A stretch of DNA of 64,000 nucleotides from Ferrithrix thermotolerans DSM 19514 (GCA_945861025.1 CAMASN010000001.1:62001-126000), one strand, 5' to 3'. Shown: positions 53,221-62,441, counted from the stretch's first letter. A program made the numbers and translations. Notes: generated from the letters alone by a model not told the origin.

Positions 53221-53243
53221 GAGCGTGAAGTTAGCTCACGCTC
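53221..53243 (-). promoter_or_regulatory. Perfect hairpin abutting the PPK2 start codon
   Basis: GAGCGTGA (53221-53228) and TCACGCTC (53236-53243) pair perfectly around a seven-base loop, right next to the PPK2 ATG with no room for a separate ribosome-binding site. It may be a terminator of the upstream gene, an operator, or an element that sets translation. Next to it, at 53253-53290, are imperfect tandem copies of GACCGGCT. Confidence 0.5.
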
Positions 53244-53293
53244 GTTGTCACGCTGACCGGCTGACCGGCTGATCGGCGTACCGGCTCACCGAT

Positions 53294-53515
53294 TCAGCGA
53301 TTGAAGGGGCAGTGCCTACAACCGCTGTCACAGCAGGTTCCGCGCCGAGACAAAAACACCGCCGTGAATACAGCAAAGCCGCTCACAGGATCGCGGTACG
53401 TAGGCGCTCCTGACTCAACCGCACGCGCGTGCCGGTTCATAATCTCGTCAAAATGGCGATGAGTGGGACTGAGCCGGCGCGGGTCAGGCGTCATCGGATC
53501 AGGCACATTCGACAT
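53294..53515 (-). CDS. DUF5522 family small cysteine-rich protein
   Basis: A 73-residue protein with a C-terminal Cys cluster GTCCDSGCRHCPF and the preceding TYRDPVSGFAVFTAVFLSRRG, matching the DUF5522 pattern of about 50-80 residues. The four cysteines suggest metal or cluster binding, but the function is unknown. It lies upstream of PPK2 on the same strand and is divergent from the peptide-transporter operon. Confidence 0.8.
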   Translation of the reverse strand: MSNVPDPMTPDPRRLSPTHRHFDEIMNRHARAVESGAPTYRDPVSGFAVFTAVFLSRRGTCCDSGCRHCPFNR

Positions 53516-53565
53516 CAGTGTTCAACCTAGGGCACGCACACGTTCACAATCGTGCTTGCGCTCCG

Positions 53566-53619
53566 CGACTGTGACTAGGATGCGGAAATCGTTGTGGCGA
53601 CCGTCACAGTCGATATATG
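53566..53619 (+). promoter_or_regulatory. Promoter with flanking 10-bp inverted repeat before the peptide ABC operon
   Basis: CGACTGTGAC (53566-53575) and its exact complement GTCACAGTCG (53603-53612) lie 37 bp centre to centre. Between and overlapping them is a possible promoter: TTGTGG (53592-53597), 16 bases, TATATG (53614-53619). The right arm runs into the -10, so a bound repressor would block transcription. It sits about 55 bases before the substrate-binding gene, which has a GGGGGAG ribosome-binding site at 53663-53669. Confidence 0.45.
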
Positions 53620-53672
53620 GTCGGCAAGGCAATACGCCGAACAGCTCAGAATCATTCAACAAGGGGGAGTTC

Positions 53673-55388
53673 ATGGGTATCAAGGAACGATCAACACAGC
53701 GTCGCCGAGGCGTCGCATTTGCAGCCGCCGCGCTGAGCCTCGCGCTCATTGCTGGCGCATGCAGCAGCGACAGCGACACTGAACCAGTCGGCACTACCGG
53801 CGCCAGCACCGACGACACAACCACTGTTACTGAAGTAGCAGCCACGCCTGTTGACGGCGGCACTCTTCGTTACGGCCTCGAGGCCGACGTTGACGGCCTC
53901 AACCCAACTACCTCCGCTTTTTCGGCTCCTGGCTACGTGATGGGCCATGCCGTATTCGACACGCTCGCTCGCGTTGCCGAGGATGGCTCAATCGTTCCGT
54001 ACCTCGCCGAGTCGTTCACCCCTTCGGCTGATTTCAAGTCATGGACCGTCAAGTTGCGCCCTGGCATCAAGTTCCACGATGGCGCCGACCTCAACGCCGA
54101 TGCCGTCGTCAAGGCATTCTTGCTGCAGCAGGGTGCCGCCTTAGTAGGTCTTGCGGTTCGTCCGTTCTACCCAGAAACTGACGCTGCTGTAAAAATCGAC
54201 GATTTGACGGTGCAGTTCAACCAGCTCGATGCCAACCAATATTGGCCATCGGCACTCACCAGCCAGCTCGGCATGATGCCTTCACCGTTGTGGCTCGATG
54301 CAGCAGCCGCCGACCCTACGCTGAACCAGAAGCCAGTGGGCACCGGCCCATTCATGTTCGACAGCCGCACCGCCGACAACGTGACCCGCTTCGTGAAGAA
54401 CCCCAGCTACTGGAATGGCTCCGTACACCTCGATGCCGTTGAGTTCTACCCAGTTCCAGACTCAGCTGACCTGCTTGACCTGTTCAACAATGACGGTCTC
54501 GATGCTCTGCACACCACCGACCAGACCGCCATCAAGGACCTCAAGGACAACGGAACCGTCACCAATTTGCTTGATGACACCGCTGAAGAGTCGTTCCAGA
54601 TGATCAACTCACAGAATCCCCCGTTCGACGATGTGCGCGTGCGCCAAGCGCTTGCGTATGCCACTCCGAAAGCCAAGATTCTCGAACTCATCGGCCTCGG
54701 CGTGTCCCGCCCAGCCGACCAGATGTTTACTCCCGAGAGCCCATTCTTCAACCCAGCCGTCAAGCAAGATGCAGACGAGCCCGACAAGGCTCTTCCGCTG
54801 GTCGCCGCGTACTGCGCCGAGAAGGGCACCACGATTAACCCCTTGCTCAACAAGCCCACATGCACCGACGGCAAGGTCAACATGGAGTATCAGTTTGTTG
54901 GACCGTCGGTCGTCGGCCTGCGCACCACCGAAATCTTCGAAGAGGGCTGGAGCGTCGCATTCAACATCACCCGTGACGAAGTGAACCAGCAGGACCACAT
55001 CCAGCAGAACGCACTTGGCCAGTCAAACGTGATCGGCTGGCGTCAGTTTGGTGCCATTGATCCATGGGCCGACAGCGTCTGGCTGCTGTGCCGCACCGTA
55101 GGCCCAATCTCGCTCAACTGGCCTCGCTATTGCGACCCAGCTCGCGACACCCTCCTGCTCGACGCACAGAACACCGATGATCCTGCCAAGCGCTCCGAGA
55201 ACTACAAGGCGCTCGCGCAGAACATGCACGACGCGTATACCTACATCTTCATCAACCACACACTGTGGACCAACTCATTCAACGAGAATGTGCGCGGAAC
55301 ATGCGATATTAAGACTCTCGAAGGTGTTGCCTTGAAGTGTTCGAACGCTGGACTTACCTTCCTCGACACCACCTGGTTGGACCAGTAA
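53673..55388 (+). CDS. Peptide/oligopeptide ABC transporter substrate-binding lipoprotein (family 5)
   Basis: A 571-residue SBP_bac_5 protein. The lipoprotein signal ends IAGAC (Cys30), followed by a Thr/Asp-rich linker and the typical GGTLRYGLEADVDGLNPTTSAFSAPGYVMGHAVFDTL. Later family-typical segments are YLAESFTPSADFKSWTVKLRPGIKFHDGADLNADAV and VRQALAYATPKAKI. It should capture peptides or other small ligands outside the membrane for the permease pair downstream. The ATG at 53673 has a strong ribosome-binding site. First gene of a five-gene operon. Confidence 0.93.
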   Translation: MGIKERSTQRRRGVAFAAAALSLALIAGACSSDSDTEPVGTTGASTDDTTTVTEVAATPVDGGTLRYGLEADVDGLNPTTSAFSAPGYVMGHAVFDTLARVAEDGSIVPYLAESFTPSADFKSWTVKLRPGIKFHDGADLNADAVVKAFLLQQGAALVGLAVRPFYPETDAAVKIDDLTVQFNQLDANQYWPSALTSQLGMMPSPLWLDAAAADPTLNQKPVGTGPFMFDSRTADNVTRFVKNPSYWNGSVHLDAVEFYPVPDSADLLDLFNNDGLDALHTTDQTAIKDLKDNGTVTNLLDDTAEESFQMINSQNPPFDDVRVRQALAYATPKAKILELIGLGVSRPADQMFTPESPFFNPAVKQDADEPDKALPLVAAYCAEKGTTINPLLNKPTCTDGKVNMEYQFVGPSVVGLRTTEIFEEGWSVAFNITRDEVNQQDHIQQNALGQSNVIGWRQFGAIDPWADSVWLLCRTVGPISLNWPRYCDPARDTLLLDAQNTDDPAKRSENYKALAQNMHDAYTYIFINHTLWTNSFNENVRGTCDIKTLEGVALKCSNAGLTFLDTTWLDQ

Positions 55389-55430
55389 CAAGACCATGCG
55401 ACCCACTTCGACCCGGCGGGTTGCAGGCAA

Positions 55431-56387
55431 ATGAGGTATTGGGCACAGCGGATCGCCATGGCGATTACGTTGCTCTTCGCAGTGAGCGCGCTCACATTCG
55501 GAGCAATGAACGTCCTTGGCGATCCGCTCTTCAACATCCTCGGCCCCATCGCCCGCGACACCAGCAATCCCAAGAGCGTCAAGCTCATTGAGAAAGCAAA
55601 AAACGACTACAACCTCGACAAACCGCTTCCAATCCGTTACGGGTTGTGGATATCTGGTTTTGTTCGCGGCGATATGGGCGTGCAGTTCAGCACCGACGGG
55701 CAACCGCCGGTGACTGAACTGCTCAAAGAGCGCATCCCTCGCACGGTGACCTTGCTGATCCTTGGGCAACTCATCGCCGTGCTGGTATCTATTCCGTGGG
55801 CGCTCCTTTCAGCGTCTCGAGCCGACAAGTTCGTCGATCGATTATCAACGGCGACCACATTCATGCTGGTGGCACTGCCTGGCTTTGCGTTGGCCATCAT
55901 CCTGAAGTATCTGTTCGCAATCAGGCTGGGGTGGTTCCCGCTCACCTACAGGGCCCTTGATCCGCTGCAGACGCGTTTGTTCCAGATGCTGCTTCCAGGG
56001 TTCGTCATCGGCTTACCGGCCGCAGCGATTTATCAGCGTTTGCTGCGCACCGACCTCATCACCACGTTGCAAGAAGATTTCATCTTGATGGCGCGGTCGA
56101 AGGGCGTATCAAAGCCACGCATCTTGTTTAAGCACGCATTGCGGCCGTCGATGTTCTCGTTCATCACTGTCGTCGGCCTGACCACCGGAGCACTTATTGG
56201 CGGCTCCATTGTCGTCGAGACCGTGTTCCGGATTCCTGGCATCGGCTCGACATTGGTCGAGGCCGTACTTCGCCACGACTTCCCCGTTGTGCTCGCAATC
56301 GTGATGATCGTCGCAACTGCCTTCGTGCTGATCAACCTGTTGATAGACGTCGTTTACACCATCATCGACCCACGAGTACACAGATGA
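55431..56387 (+). CDS. Peptide ABC transporter permease (DppB/OppB type)
   Basis: A 318-residue permease with about six membrane segments and the DppB-type coupling loop DFILMARSKGVSKPRILFKHALRPSMFSFITVVG. It pairs with the second permease, whose start overlaps its stop by four bases. The ligand is unknown; members carry peptides, nickel or sugars. Confidence 0.93.
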   Translation: MRYWAQRIAMAITLLFAVSALTFGAMNVLGDPLFNILGPIARDTSNPKSVKLIEKAKNDYNLDKPLPIRYGLWISGFVRGDMGVQFSTDGQPPVTELLKERIPRTVTLLILGQLIAVLVSIPWALLSASRADKFVDRLSTATTFMLVALPGFALAIILKYLFAIRLGWFPLTYRALDPLQTRLFQMLLPGFVIGLPAAAIYQRLLRTDLITTLQEDFILMARSKGVSKPRILFKHALRPSMFSFITVVGLTTGALIGGSIVVETVFRIPGIGSTLVEAVLRHDFPVVLAIVMIVATAFVLINLLIDVVYTIIDPRVHR

Positions 56388-57280
56388 GTACGCAGACTCC
56401 AACAACAACTGAAGCGGCAGCACCAGAACCCGGCGAGGCCGCAACGAAGAAAACCCTGGGTATCGGCTTTTGGGTCTGTATCGGTTGGCTCCTTGTGATG
56501 GTGTTCGTTGCCGTGTTCGCCACGCGCCTACCTATTCCTGACCCCAAGTTCAACTTCATTGAGCCAGGGCAAGCGGGTCCGTCAAAGGGGCCCTCAACCG
56601 CGCATTGGTTTGGCACCGATAAGGATGCTCGCGATGTGTTCGCCCGCACCATGTACGGCGCACGCGTGTCGCTGACCGTCGGATTCATCGCGATCGTTTT
56701 CGGCATGTTCGTTGGCGGAACGCTCGGCATTCTCGCCGGCTTCTTTCGCGGCTGGATTGATCGAATCTTTTCGTTCATGTTCTTGGTCTTGTTGTCATTC
56801 CCCTCATTGGTGTTGGCGATCATGCTTACGGCGCTACTTGACCGAAAGCTGTTTACCATTTCAATGATTCTGGGTGTGCTTGCCGTGGCTCCCGTGGGAC
56901 GTCTCGCCAGAGCAACAACCATGCAGTACGCAGAGCGCGAGTTCGTAATCGCGGCACGAAGCCTCGGCGCCAAGAACAAGCGAATCATTGTTCGTGAATT
57001 GTTACCCAACGTGGCCATTCCCATGTCAGCGCTAGCTCTGCTTGGTATGGCCGTGGCCATTGTTGCCGAAGGTGGCCTCGCCTTCCTCGGCCTCTCGGTT
57101 GAGCGCAGCATTACGTGGGGCGGCATGATCCAACTCGGTTCCGACAGCTCTAAGACGCTGCAGAATCAGCCATGGATTGCGTTTTTTCCCATCGGCGTGT
57201 TGTTCCTCACGGTGTTCGCACTCAACTTTGCCGGAGACCGCGTTCGCACCTACTTCGATGTCAAGGAGACTTCGCTGTGA
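56384..57280 (+). CDS. Peptide ABC transporter permease (DppC/OppC type)
   Basis: A 298-residue second permease. It has an N-terminal Thr/Glu-rich cytoplasmic stretch, then six spans, with the coupling motif EFVIAARSLGAKNKRIIVRELLPNVAIPMSALALL and HWFGTDKDARDVFARTMYGARVSL typical of OppC. It overlaps the first permease gene (ATGA) and the first ATPase gene (GTGA). Confidence 0.93.
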   Translation: MSTQTPTTTEAAAPEPGEAATKKTLGIGFWVCIGWLLVMVFVAVFATRLPIPDPKFNFIEPGQAGPSKGPSTAHWFGTDKDARDVFARTMYGARVSLTVGFIAIVFGMFVGGTLGILAGFFRGWIDRIFSFMFLVLLSFPSLVLAIMLTALLDRKLFTISMILGVLAVAPVGRLARATTMQYAEREFVIAARSLGAKNKRIIVRELLPNVAIPMSALALLGMAVAIVAEGGLAFLGLSVERSITWGGMIQLGSDSSKTLQNQPWIAFFPIGVLFLTVFALNFAGDRVRTYFDVKETSL

Positions 57281-58350
57281 GCGAACTACAGACCGAGATG
57301 CGTCAAGAGCACCAACCACTGCTCGAGGTCACCGACCTTCGCACCCATTTCCGCACCGAACGCGGCTTGGTACGCGCTGTAGATGGCGTGTCACTCACGC
57401 TTGAGCGCGGCAAATGCCTTGGCATCGTTGGTGAGTCTGGCTCCGGCAAAACCGTTCTATCACGTTCACTGATGGGACTCCTGCCGAGTTCGAACACCGT
57501 CACATCTGGTTCGGTCAAGTTCGAAGGTAAAGAGATTCTTGGTCTGCCCTCCAAGCAGATGCGCCGCCTCTGGGGACGCGAAATGTCGATGGTGTTCCAG
57601 AACCCGATGACATCGCTGAACCCGTTGATGAAGATTGGCCAGCAGATCGCTGAGCCGCTCAACTTGCATCTCGATATGTCACGAGCGGACGCCCGAGCTA
57701 CTGCCGAGCGTCTGCTGCGCGATGTGCGTATTCCCGAAGCGACACGTCGCCTCGACCAGTACCCACACGAGCTGTCCGGCGGTATGCGCCAGCGAGCAAT
57801 GATCGCTATTGCATTGGCGTGCGGCCCCACACTGCTGTTTGCAGACGAACCCACCACTGCGCTCGACGTCACAGTGCAGGCACAGATTCTGCAGCTCATC
57901 GGCGAACAACGCCGAGACCGCAATATGTCGGTGGTTCTCGTTACGCACGACCTTGGTGTCGTAGCCGGCCATACCGATGAGATTGCCGTCATGTACGGCG
58001 GCAAGCTTGTCGAGAAGGCTCCAACCAGCGTGCTCTTCGCGCACATGAAGATGCCGTACACGATGTCGCTGATGCGCAGCATCCCCAAGCTCGAAGATCC
58101 GAGCCACACGCGCCTCGCAACTATCCCTGGACGCCCGCCAGATCTCGTGCATCCTCCCAAGGGCTGCCGGTTTGCGCCACGGTGCGCGTATGCACGTGAC
58201 AAGTGCATCACCGAAGAGCCACCACTTCGTCAGGCAGAAGACCCCAATCACTCTTACGCATGCTGGTATCCGGTCGGCTCCCCCGAGTTCAACCAGCGTG
58301 AAGCCGAACTCAACAGCGGCGCAGTACCCGTCACACTCGAGGCACGGTAA
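57277..58350 (+). CDS. Peptide ABC transporter ATP-binding protein (OppD/DppD type)
   Basis: A 357-residue ATPase: Walker A GESGSGKTV, Q-loop FQNPMTSLNP, signature ELSGGMRQR, Walker B LLFADEPTTALDV, His in VTHDLGVVAG. The C-terminal oligopeptide-transporter extension has CRFAPRCAYARDKC, whose four cysteines are typical and may hold an iron-sulfur cluster. It starts with GTG at 57277, overlapping the permease stop by four bases. Confidence 0.94.
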   Translation: MSELQTEMRQEHQPLLEVTDLRTHFRTERGLVRAVDGVSLTLERGKCLGIVGESGSGKTVLSRSLMGLLPSSNTVTSGSVKFEGKEILGLPSKQMRRLWGREMSMVFQNPMTSLNPLMKIGQQIAEPLNLHLDMSRADARATAERLLRDVRIPEATRRLDQYPHELSGGMRQRAMIAIALACGPTLLFADEPTTALDVTVQAQILQLIGEQRRDRNMSVVLVTHDLGVVAGHTDEIAVMYGGKLVEKAPTSVLFAHMKMPYTMSLMRSIPKLEDPSHTRLATIPGRPPDLVHPPKGCRFAPRCAYARDKCITEEPPLRQAEDPNHSYACWYPVGSPEFNQREAELNSGAVPVTLEAR

Positions 58351-59363
58351 TGGCAGGATCAGGTACAGCTCACCTTCGCGATGGCGACATCGTCATGCGC
58401 GTAGAAAACCTGGTGATGGAGTTTCCCGTAGGCCGTACCGGCCTCAAGGTACACGCCGTCTCCGGAATCAGCTTCGATGTCGTGCGTGGCGAAACGCTCG
58501 GCCTTGTCGGCGAGAGCGGTTGCGGTAAGAGCACCACCGGTAAAGCGATGATGCAAATTCCGCGCCCAACATCGGGCTCCATCAAGCTCGATGGGCTTGA
58601 GCTCACCACGCTCGGCAACGAAGAGTTACGCTCGGCGCGTACCAAGATGCAGATGATCTTTCAAGATCCCATTTCATCGCTCAACCCTCGCCGCATCGTG
58701 CGTGACAGCGTTCGCGAGCCACTCGATGTGTGGGGCCGTGGCTCAAAGGCCGAGCGCGAAGCACTGGTAGATCGCGTGCTCGAGAGCGTGGGTATCGACC
58801 CTCAGCGCGCGGCCGAAAGCCGTCCGCACCAGTTCTCCGGCGGCCAGTGTCAGCGCATCTCAATTGCGCGTGCGTTGGTGCTCGACCCCACCTTGATCAT
58901 CTGTGACGAGCCAGTATCGGCGCTCGATGTGAGCGTGCAAGCACAGGTCATCAACTTGCTCGAAGACCTCAAGAAGCAATACGGACTCACGCTCATCTTC
59001 ATCGCTCACGACCTCGCCGTCGTCAAGAACATCAGCGACCGCGTTGCCGTGATGTACCTCGGCAAGATGTGCGAGATCTCGCCCAGCGACGATCTCTACG
59101 CACGTCCTGCGCATCCGTACACGCGGGTCTTGATCGACTCGATTCCGGTACCCGATCCAAGTGCGGTTCTGGCCGACGCCACAACAATCGGCGAGCCTGG
59201 TTCGCCAGTCACGCCACCGTCGGGTTGCCGCTTTCACCCACGCTGCCAATTCGCCGACGACATTTGTAAGTCGGCTGAACCAATTCTGCAAGACATCGGC
59301 AACGGACACTTCGTGGCGTGTCACCACCCTCTCGAAGTGCCTGTCAGCATTCAGTCTCGCTAG
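58350..59363 (+). CDS. Peptide ABC transporter ATP-binding protein (OppF/DppF type)
   Basis: A 337-residue second ATPase: Walker A GESGCGKSTTGK, Q-loop FQDPISSLNPRR, signature QFSGGQCQRI, Walker B LIICDEPVSALDVS, switch His in IAHDLAVVKN. The C-terminal cysteine extension is CRFHPRCQFADDIC. The ATG at 58350 shares one base with the preceding stop (TAATG). It is the last gene of the operon and converges on the crotonase-family gene, with only 18 bases between; no terminator hairpin is visible there. Confidence 0.94.
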   Translation: MAGSGTAHLRDGDIVMRVENLVMEFPVGRTGLKVHAVSGISFDVVRGETLGLVGESGCGKSTTGKAMMQIPRPTSGSIKLDGLELTTLGNEELRSARTKMQMIFQDPISSLNPRRIVRDSVREPLDVWGRGSKAEREALVDRVLESVGIDPQRAAESRPHQFSGGQCQRISIARALVLDPTLIICDEPVSALDVSVQAQVINLLEDLKKQYGLTLIFIAHDLAVVKNISDRVAVMYLGKMCEISPSDDLYARPAHPYTRVLIDSIPVPDPSAVLADATTIGEPGSPVTPPSGCRFHPRCQFADDICKSAEPILQDIGNGHFVACHHPLEVPVSIQSR

Positions 59364-59381
59364 GCAACGGCCCGACAGGGC

Positions 59382-60185
59382 TTAACCATTGGTGAACTTG
59401 GCTGGACGCTTCTCGATGAACGCCATCATTGCTTCGCGAAAGTCGTCGGTTTGCCCCAACATGATCTGCTGACGGTTCTCTAGGTCGATCGATGCCTGCA
59501 TGCCCGGAATCTCGAGCGCAGACCACATGCCTTCTTTGGTCATAGCAACGCCCATCGGAGCGAGCGCAATGATCTGCCTCGCTTTGGCGTACGCAGCCTG
59601 CAACAGTGCATCGTCGTCGTACACATCGACCACGAGACCGATGCGGTACGCCTCGGCGCTATCGAACGTGCGTCCTGTCAACATCAACTCTTGGGCGCGC
59701 ACAGCGCCAATCAAGCGAGGCAGCAACCAACTGGTACCGATATCGCATGCCGACAACCCCAGCCGAACGAAGGCTGCGCTGAAATTGGCCGAACTCGCAC
59801 ACAGGCGAATGTCGGAGCCAAGCACAAGCGCAAACCCTCCCCCGGCCGCAGGACCGTTAACAGCGCTGATGATTGGCTGCGGTATCGAACGCATCCTCGG
59901 GATCAACGATGAGATGTGTCTTTGAACCGCAAAGCTGCTCTGCAGCTTGCCGAGCGACTCAGTGTGTGGCGCCTTGCCGTAGCCGGTGAGATCGAGCCCT
60001 GCGCAAAAACCTCTGCCAGCGCCGGTGAGTACAACGACCCTTGCGGCGGGGTCTACCGCAATCTCGTCAAGCGAATCGTGCAGGCCCTGCACGAGTTCGT
60101 TGGTCATCGCGTTGAGCCGCCTAGGACGATTCAGCGTGATCTGGACAACGCCCTCGATGGGTCGGGAAAGTTCGATAACAGCCAT
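59382..60185 (-). CDS. Enoyl-CoA hydratase/isomerase (crotonase) family protein
   Basis: A 267-residue crotonase-fold protein acting on acyl-CoA. It has the oxyanion-hole segments GRGFCAGLDLTG and NGPAAGGGFALVLGSDIRLC. Both Glu residues used by classical enoyl-CoA hydratase are missing: the first site reads GGGFAL instead of GGCEL-like, and the second region is FVRLGLSACDIG. An Asp (ACDIG) sits nearby, as in isomerase-type members, so isomerase or another crotonase reaction is more likely than hydration. Confidence 0.88.
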   Translation of the reverse strand: MAVIELSRPIEGVVQITLNRPRRLNAMTNELVQGLHDSLDEIAVDPAARVVVLTGAGRGFCAGLDLTGYGKAPHTESLGKLQSSFAVQRHISSLIPRMRSIPQPIISAVNGPAAGGGFALVLGSDIRLCASSANFSAAFVRLGLSACDIGTSWLLPRLIGAVRAQELMLTGRTFDSAEAYRIGLVVDVYDDDALLQAAYAKARQIIALAPMGVAMTKEGMWSALEIPGMQASIDLENRQQIMLGQTDDFREAMMAFIEKRPAKFTNG

Positions 60186-60338
60186 GCGTCAATCGTGGCG
60201 CACTCCGAGGGGTGAACTTCTATCGGGCGTGAGGGCGCGCCCATCCCGCGTGGCACCCACGGCGAGGCGCGCCCGCCTCATACTGATTAGAGCCGTCGTG
60301 TTAGCTTCTCAACGCCTGCACCGCAACACCACTTCGCC

Positions 60339-61613
60339 ATGACCCACACATTCGACCCCTCCACTGAACAAGCTGCCGATTCGGCGACTCCCGCGGTCGA
60401 CACCACTTTGGCCTCGCAGCGCCGTGCACAGTGGCGCACCTTAGTGAAGCGTGCCTCAGTCGCATATGTGCTGAGCCGAATCTGCGTCATCGCTGGCGCA
60501 GGCATCGTCGCTGCGCAGCGCGTCGTGCAAGATCGCTCCGCTGGTATCGCCCGGCCACGCAATGCGCTGGGGCGAATCAACGAAGTTCTCACCTCATGGG
60601 ATGGCAAGTGGTACTTCCGCATCCTCCGCCTGAACTACCCAACGTACATTCCACCGAATGTCACATGGGACGACGTGCAGGCGCGCACCGCCTTTTTCCC
60701 GATGTTTCCCACGCTGGCGAGGTGGCTCGACCAAGTTCTTCCTGGAGGCGATGTCTTCGCTGCGTTGGTCATGAACTTCGTCCTCGGCGCCATCGCCGTG
60801 TATCTCGTGGGCCAGCTCACACGCACGATGTTCGACGATCGCGTTGCGTATCGAGCGATGCTGCTGATGGCCTTCTTCCCCGGCAGCTTCGTGCTCTCGT
60901 TTACCTACAGCGAGGCAACACTGTTGGTGTTTGCCGCCGGCTGTCTACTCTGCTTGCAGCGACGACACTGGGTGGCCGCAGGAACCTTGGCTGCTCTTGG
61001 CGCAGCCACGCGGCCAAACGGCATCGCGCTCATCGCCGCGTGTGCCGTGGCAGCCGTGATTGCGCTCCGCGAGCGGCGCGAGTGGCGTTCGCTGGCGGCT
61101 CCGCTGCTTGCTCCGCTGGGCTTCATCGGGTTCCACCTGTTCCTGTGGCGGCGCACCGGCGAGAAGTTGGCGTGGTTTCGCACCCAGCGCGAAGCCTGGG
61201 ACGAAGGCACCAGCTTTGGCTTTACCGCCATACGTAAGACCATCAATGCATTTGCTCGACCTATGTCGTCGCCCACCGACCTCATCACGGCCGTTTCGTT
61301 CTTAGCCATGATTGTGTTGGTCTACATGGCATGGAAGAAGCGCTTGCCCCTGCCGATCATGACCTACAGCCTCGTCGTTCTGGTGCTCATGCTGGCCCCG
61401 AGCACGGTTACAGCGCGCCCACGCTTTTTGTACACAGCGTTCCCATTGCTGATCTCGGCTGCGGCATGGATTCGCGACCTTGAAATTTCCCATGAGCACG
61501 ACAGCGAAGAACTGTCGAGCGGTCACGAACTGTGGACCGTGGTGCTGGCGTTGTGCGCTGCCGGCATTGTCACCCTCACAGGTCTCTACGGAGTGTTTGG
61601 CGCGATTCCGTAG
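60339..61613 (+). CDS. GT-C mannosyltransferase, PIG-V/DUF2029-like membrane enzyme
   Basis: A 424-residue polytopic protein with about eight to ten spans. The first loop carries LTSWDGKWYFRILRLNYPTY, with the Asp of GT-C catalytic loops, then TAFFPMFPTLARWL. This pattern is shared with PIG-V-like and actinobacterial mannosyltransferases that take polyprenol-phosphate-linked mannose. Its stop is two bases from the end of the convergent polyprenol-phosphate mannose synthase gene, a likely donor maker. The C-terminus is a hydrophobic helix ending in IP. Confidence 0.8.
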   Translation: MTHTFDPSTEQAADSATPAVDTTLASQRRAQWRTLVKRASVAYVLSRICVIAGAGIVAAQRVVQDRSAGIARPRNALGRINEVLTSWDGKWYFRILRLNYPTYIPPNVTWDDVQARTAFFPMFPTLARWLDQVLPGGDVFAALVMNFVLGAIAVYLVGQLTRTMFDDRVAYRAMLLMAFFPGSFVLSFTYSEATLLVFAAGCLLCLQRRHWVAAGTLAALGAATRPNGIALIAACAVAAVIALRERREWRSLAAPLLAPLGFIGFHLFLWRRTGEKLAWFRTQREAWDEGTSFGFTAIRKTINAFARPMSSPTDLITAVSFLAMIVLVYMAWKKRLPLPIMTYSLVVLVLMLAPSTVTARPRFLYTAFPLLISAAAWIRDLEISHEHDSEELSSGHELWTVVLALCAAGIVTLTGLYGVFGAIP

Positions 61614-61615
61614 GA

Positions 61616-62356
61616 CTAGCGCGACGCAGAAAGGCTGCGACGCAGTTTGGCGAACGCATCTGATGCGGCCCAACCGGTAACGAGCAACATCGACTCGGCA
61701 ACGATTCGACTCGACATCTTTGATGTGCCGAACTCGCGGTCGATAAATGTGATTGGTTCTTCGACCACGGTGTACCCACCGCGTATGAGACGTCGCACCA
61801 ACTCGGTAAGAAAGGCGTAGCCCTCGGCCTGCGTAGAGGTGGGCTCAATGGCACCCAACGCACTGGCTCGGTAGGCGCGAAAACCTGAGGTGCAGTCATG
61901 GATGTGTAGGCGCAACACACCACTTGTGTAGCGGTTTCCCCAACGAGACAGCAAGCGACGGTGCATGGGCCAATTCACGGTTCCGCCGCCCGCGATATAG
62001 CGAGAGCCGACAACAGCGTCTGAGCCCTGCTCGATACGAGCAACCAGCGCAGGAAGGACCTTTGGGTCATGCGAGAAATCGCAGTCCATTGAGACGATGA
62101 TTTCGTAGTCGCCCTGCAGCGCTTCGCTAAACCCATGACGGTAGGCACTGCCAAGGCCCTGCTTCGCAGTACGGTGCAACACATGAATGTTGCCGAGCTG
62201 CGCGGCGGTCTCATCGGCGAGCTTGCCGGTGCCGTCGGGGCTGTTGTCGTCGACAACCAAAATGTGCGCTTCAGGTAACGACTTGCGCACCTCTTCGAGG
62301 AAACGAACGATGTTGTCCGCTTCTTGATAGGTGGGCACCACTACAACCGTTCGCAC
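61616..62356 (-). CDS. Polyprenol (dolichol)-phosphate mannose synthase, Ppm1/DPM1-like GT2
   Basis: A 246-residue GT-A glycosyltransferase: VVPTYQEADNI, VVDDNSPDGTGKLAD, the metal-binding MDCDFSHDP (DxD type), SRYIAGGG, and CTSGFRAYRASAL. It transfers mannose from GDP-Man to polyprenol phosphate, feeding lipid-linked glycan assembly at the outer face. There is no C-terminal membrane anchor, so it acts in the cytoplasm or at the membrane surface. It is divergent from the AftD-like gene. Confidence 0.9.
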   Translation of the reverse strand: MRTVVVVPTYQEADNIVRFLEEVRKSLPEAHILVVDDNSPDGTGKLADETAAQLGNIHVLHRTAKQGLGSAYRHGFSEALQGDYEIIVSMDCDFSHDPKVLPALVARIEQGSDAVVGSRYIAGGGTVNWPMHRRLLSRWGNRYTSGVLRLHIHDCTSGFRAYRASALGAIEPTSTQAEGYAFLTELVRRLIRGGYTVVEEPITFIDREFGTSKMSSRIVAESMLLVTGWAASDAFAKLRRSLSASR

Positions 62357-62381
62357 GGTGGGTCAGGCTAGCGCGAACGCC

Positions 62382-62409
62382 TTGGGGCGGATGTAGTCCG
62401 TGTTACAGT
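62382..62409 (+). promoter_or_regulatory. Candidate promoter for the AftD-like gene
   Basis: TTGGGG (62382-62387) and TACAGT (62404-62409) are separated by 16 bases and lie about 33 bases before the ATG, within the 85-base gap to the divergent mannose synthase. By-eye match only. Confidence 0.35.
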
Positions 62410-62441
62410 TCGGCCGCTGTGACAGCTTGCAGCTACTGCTT

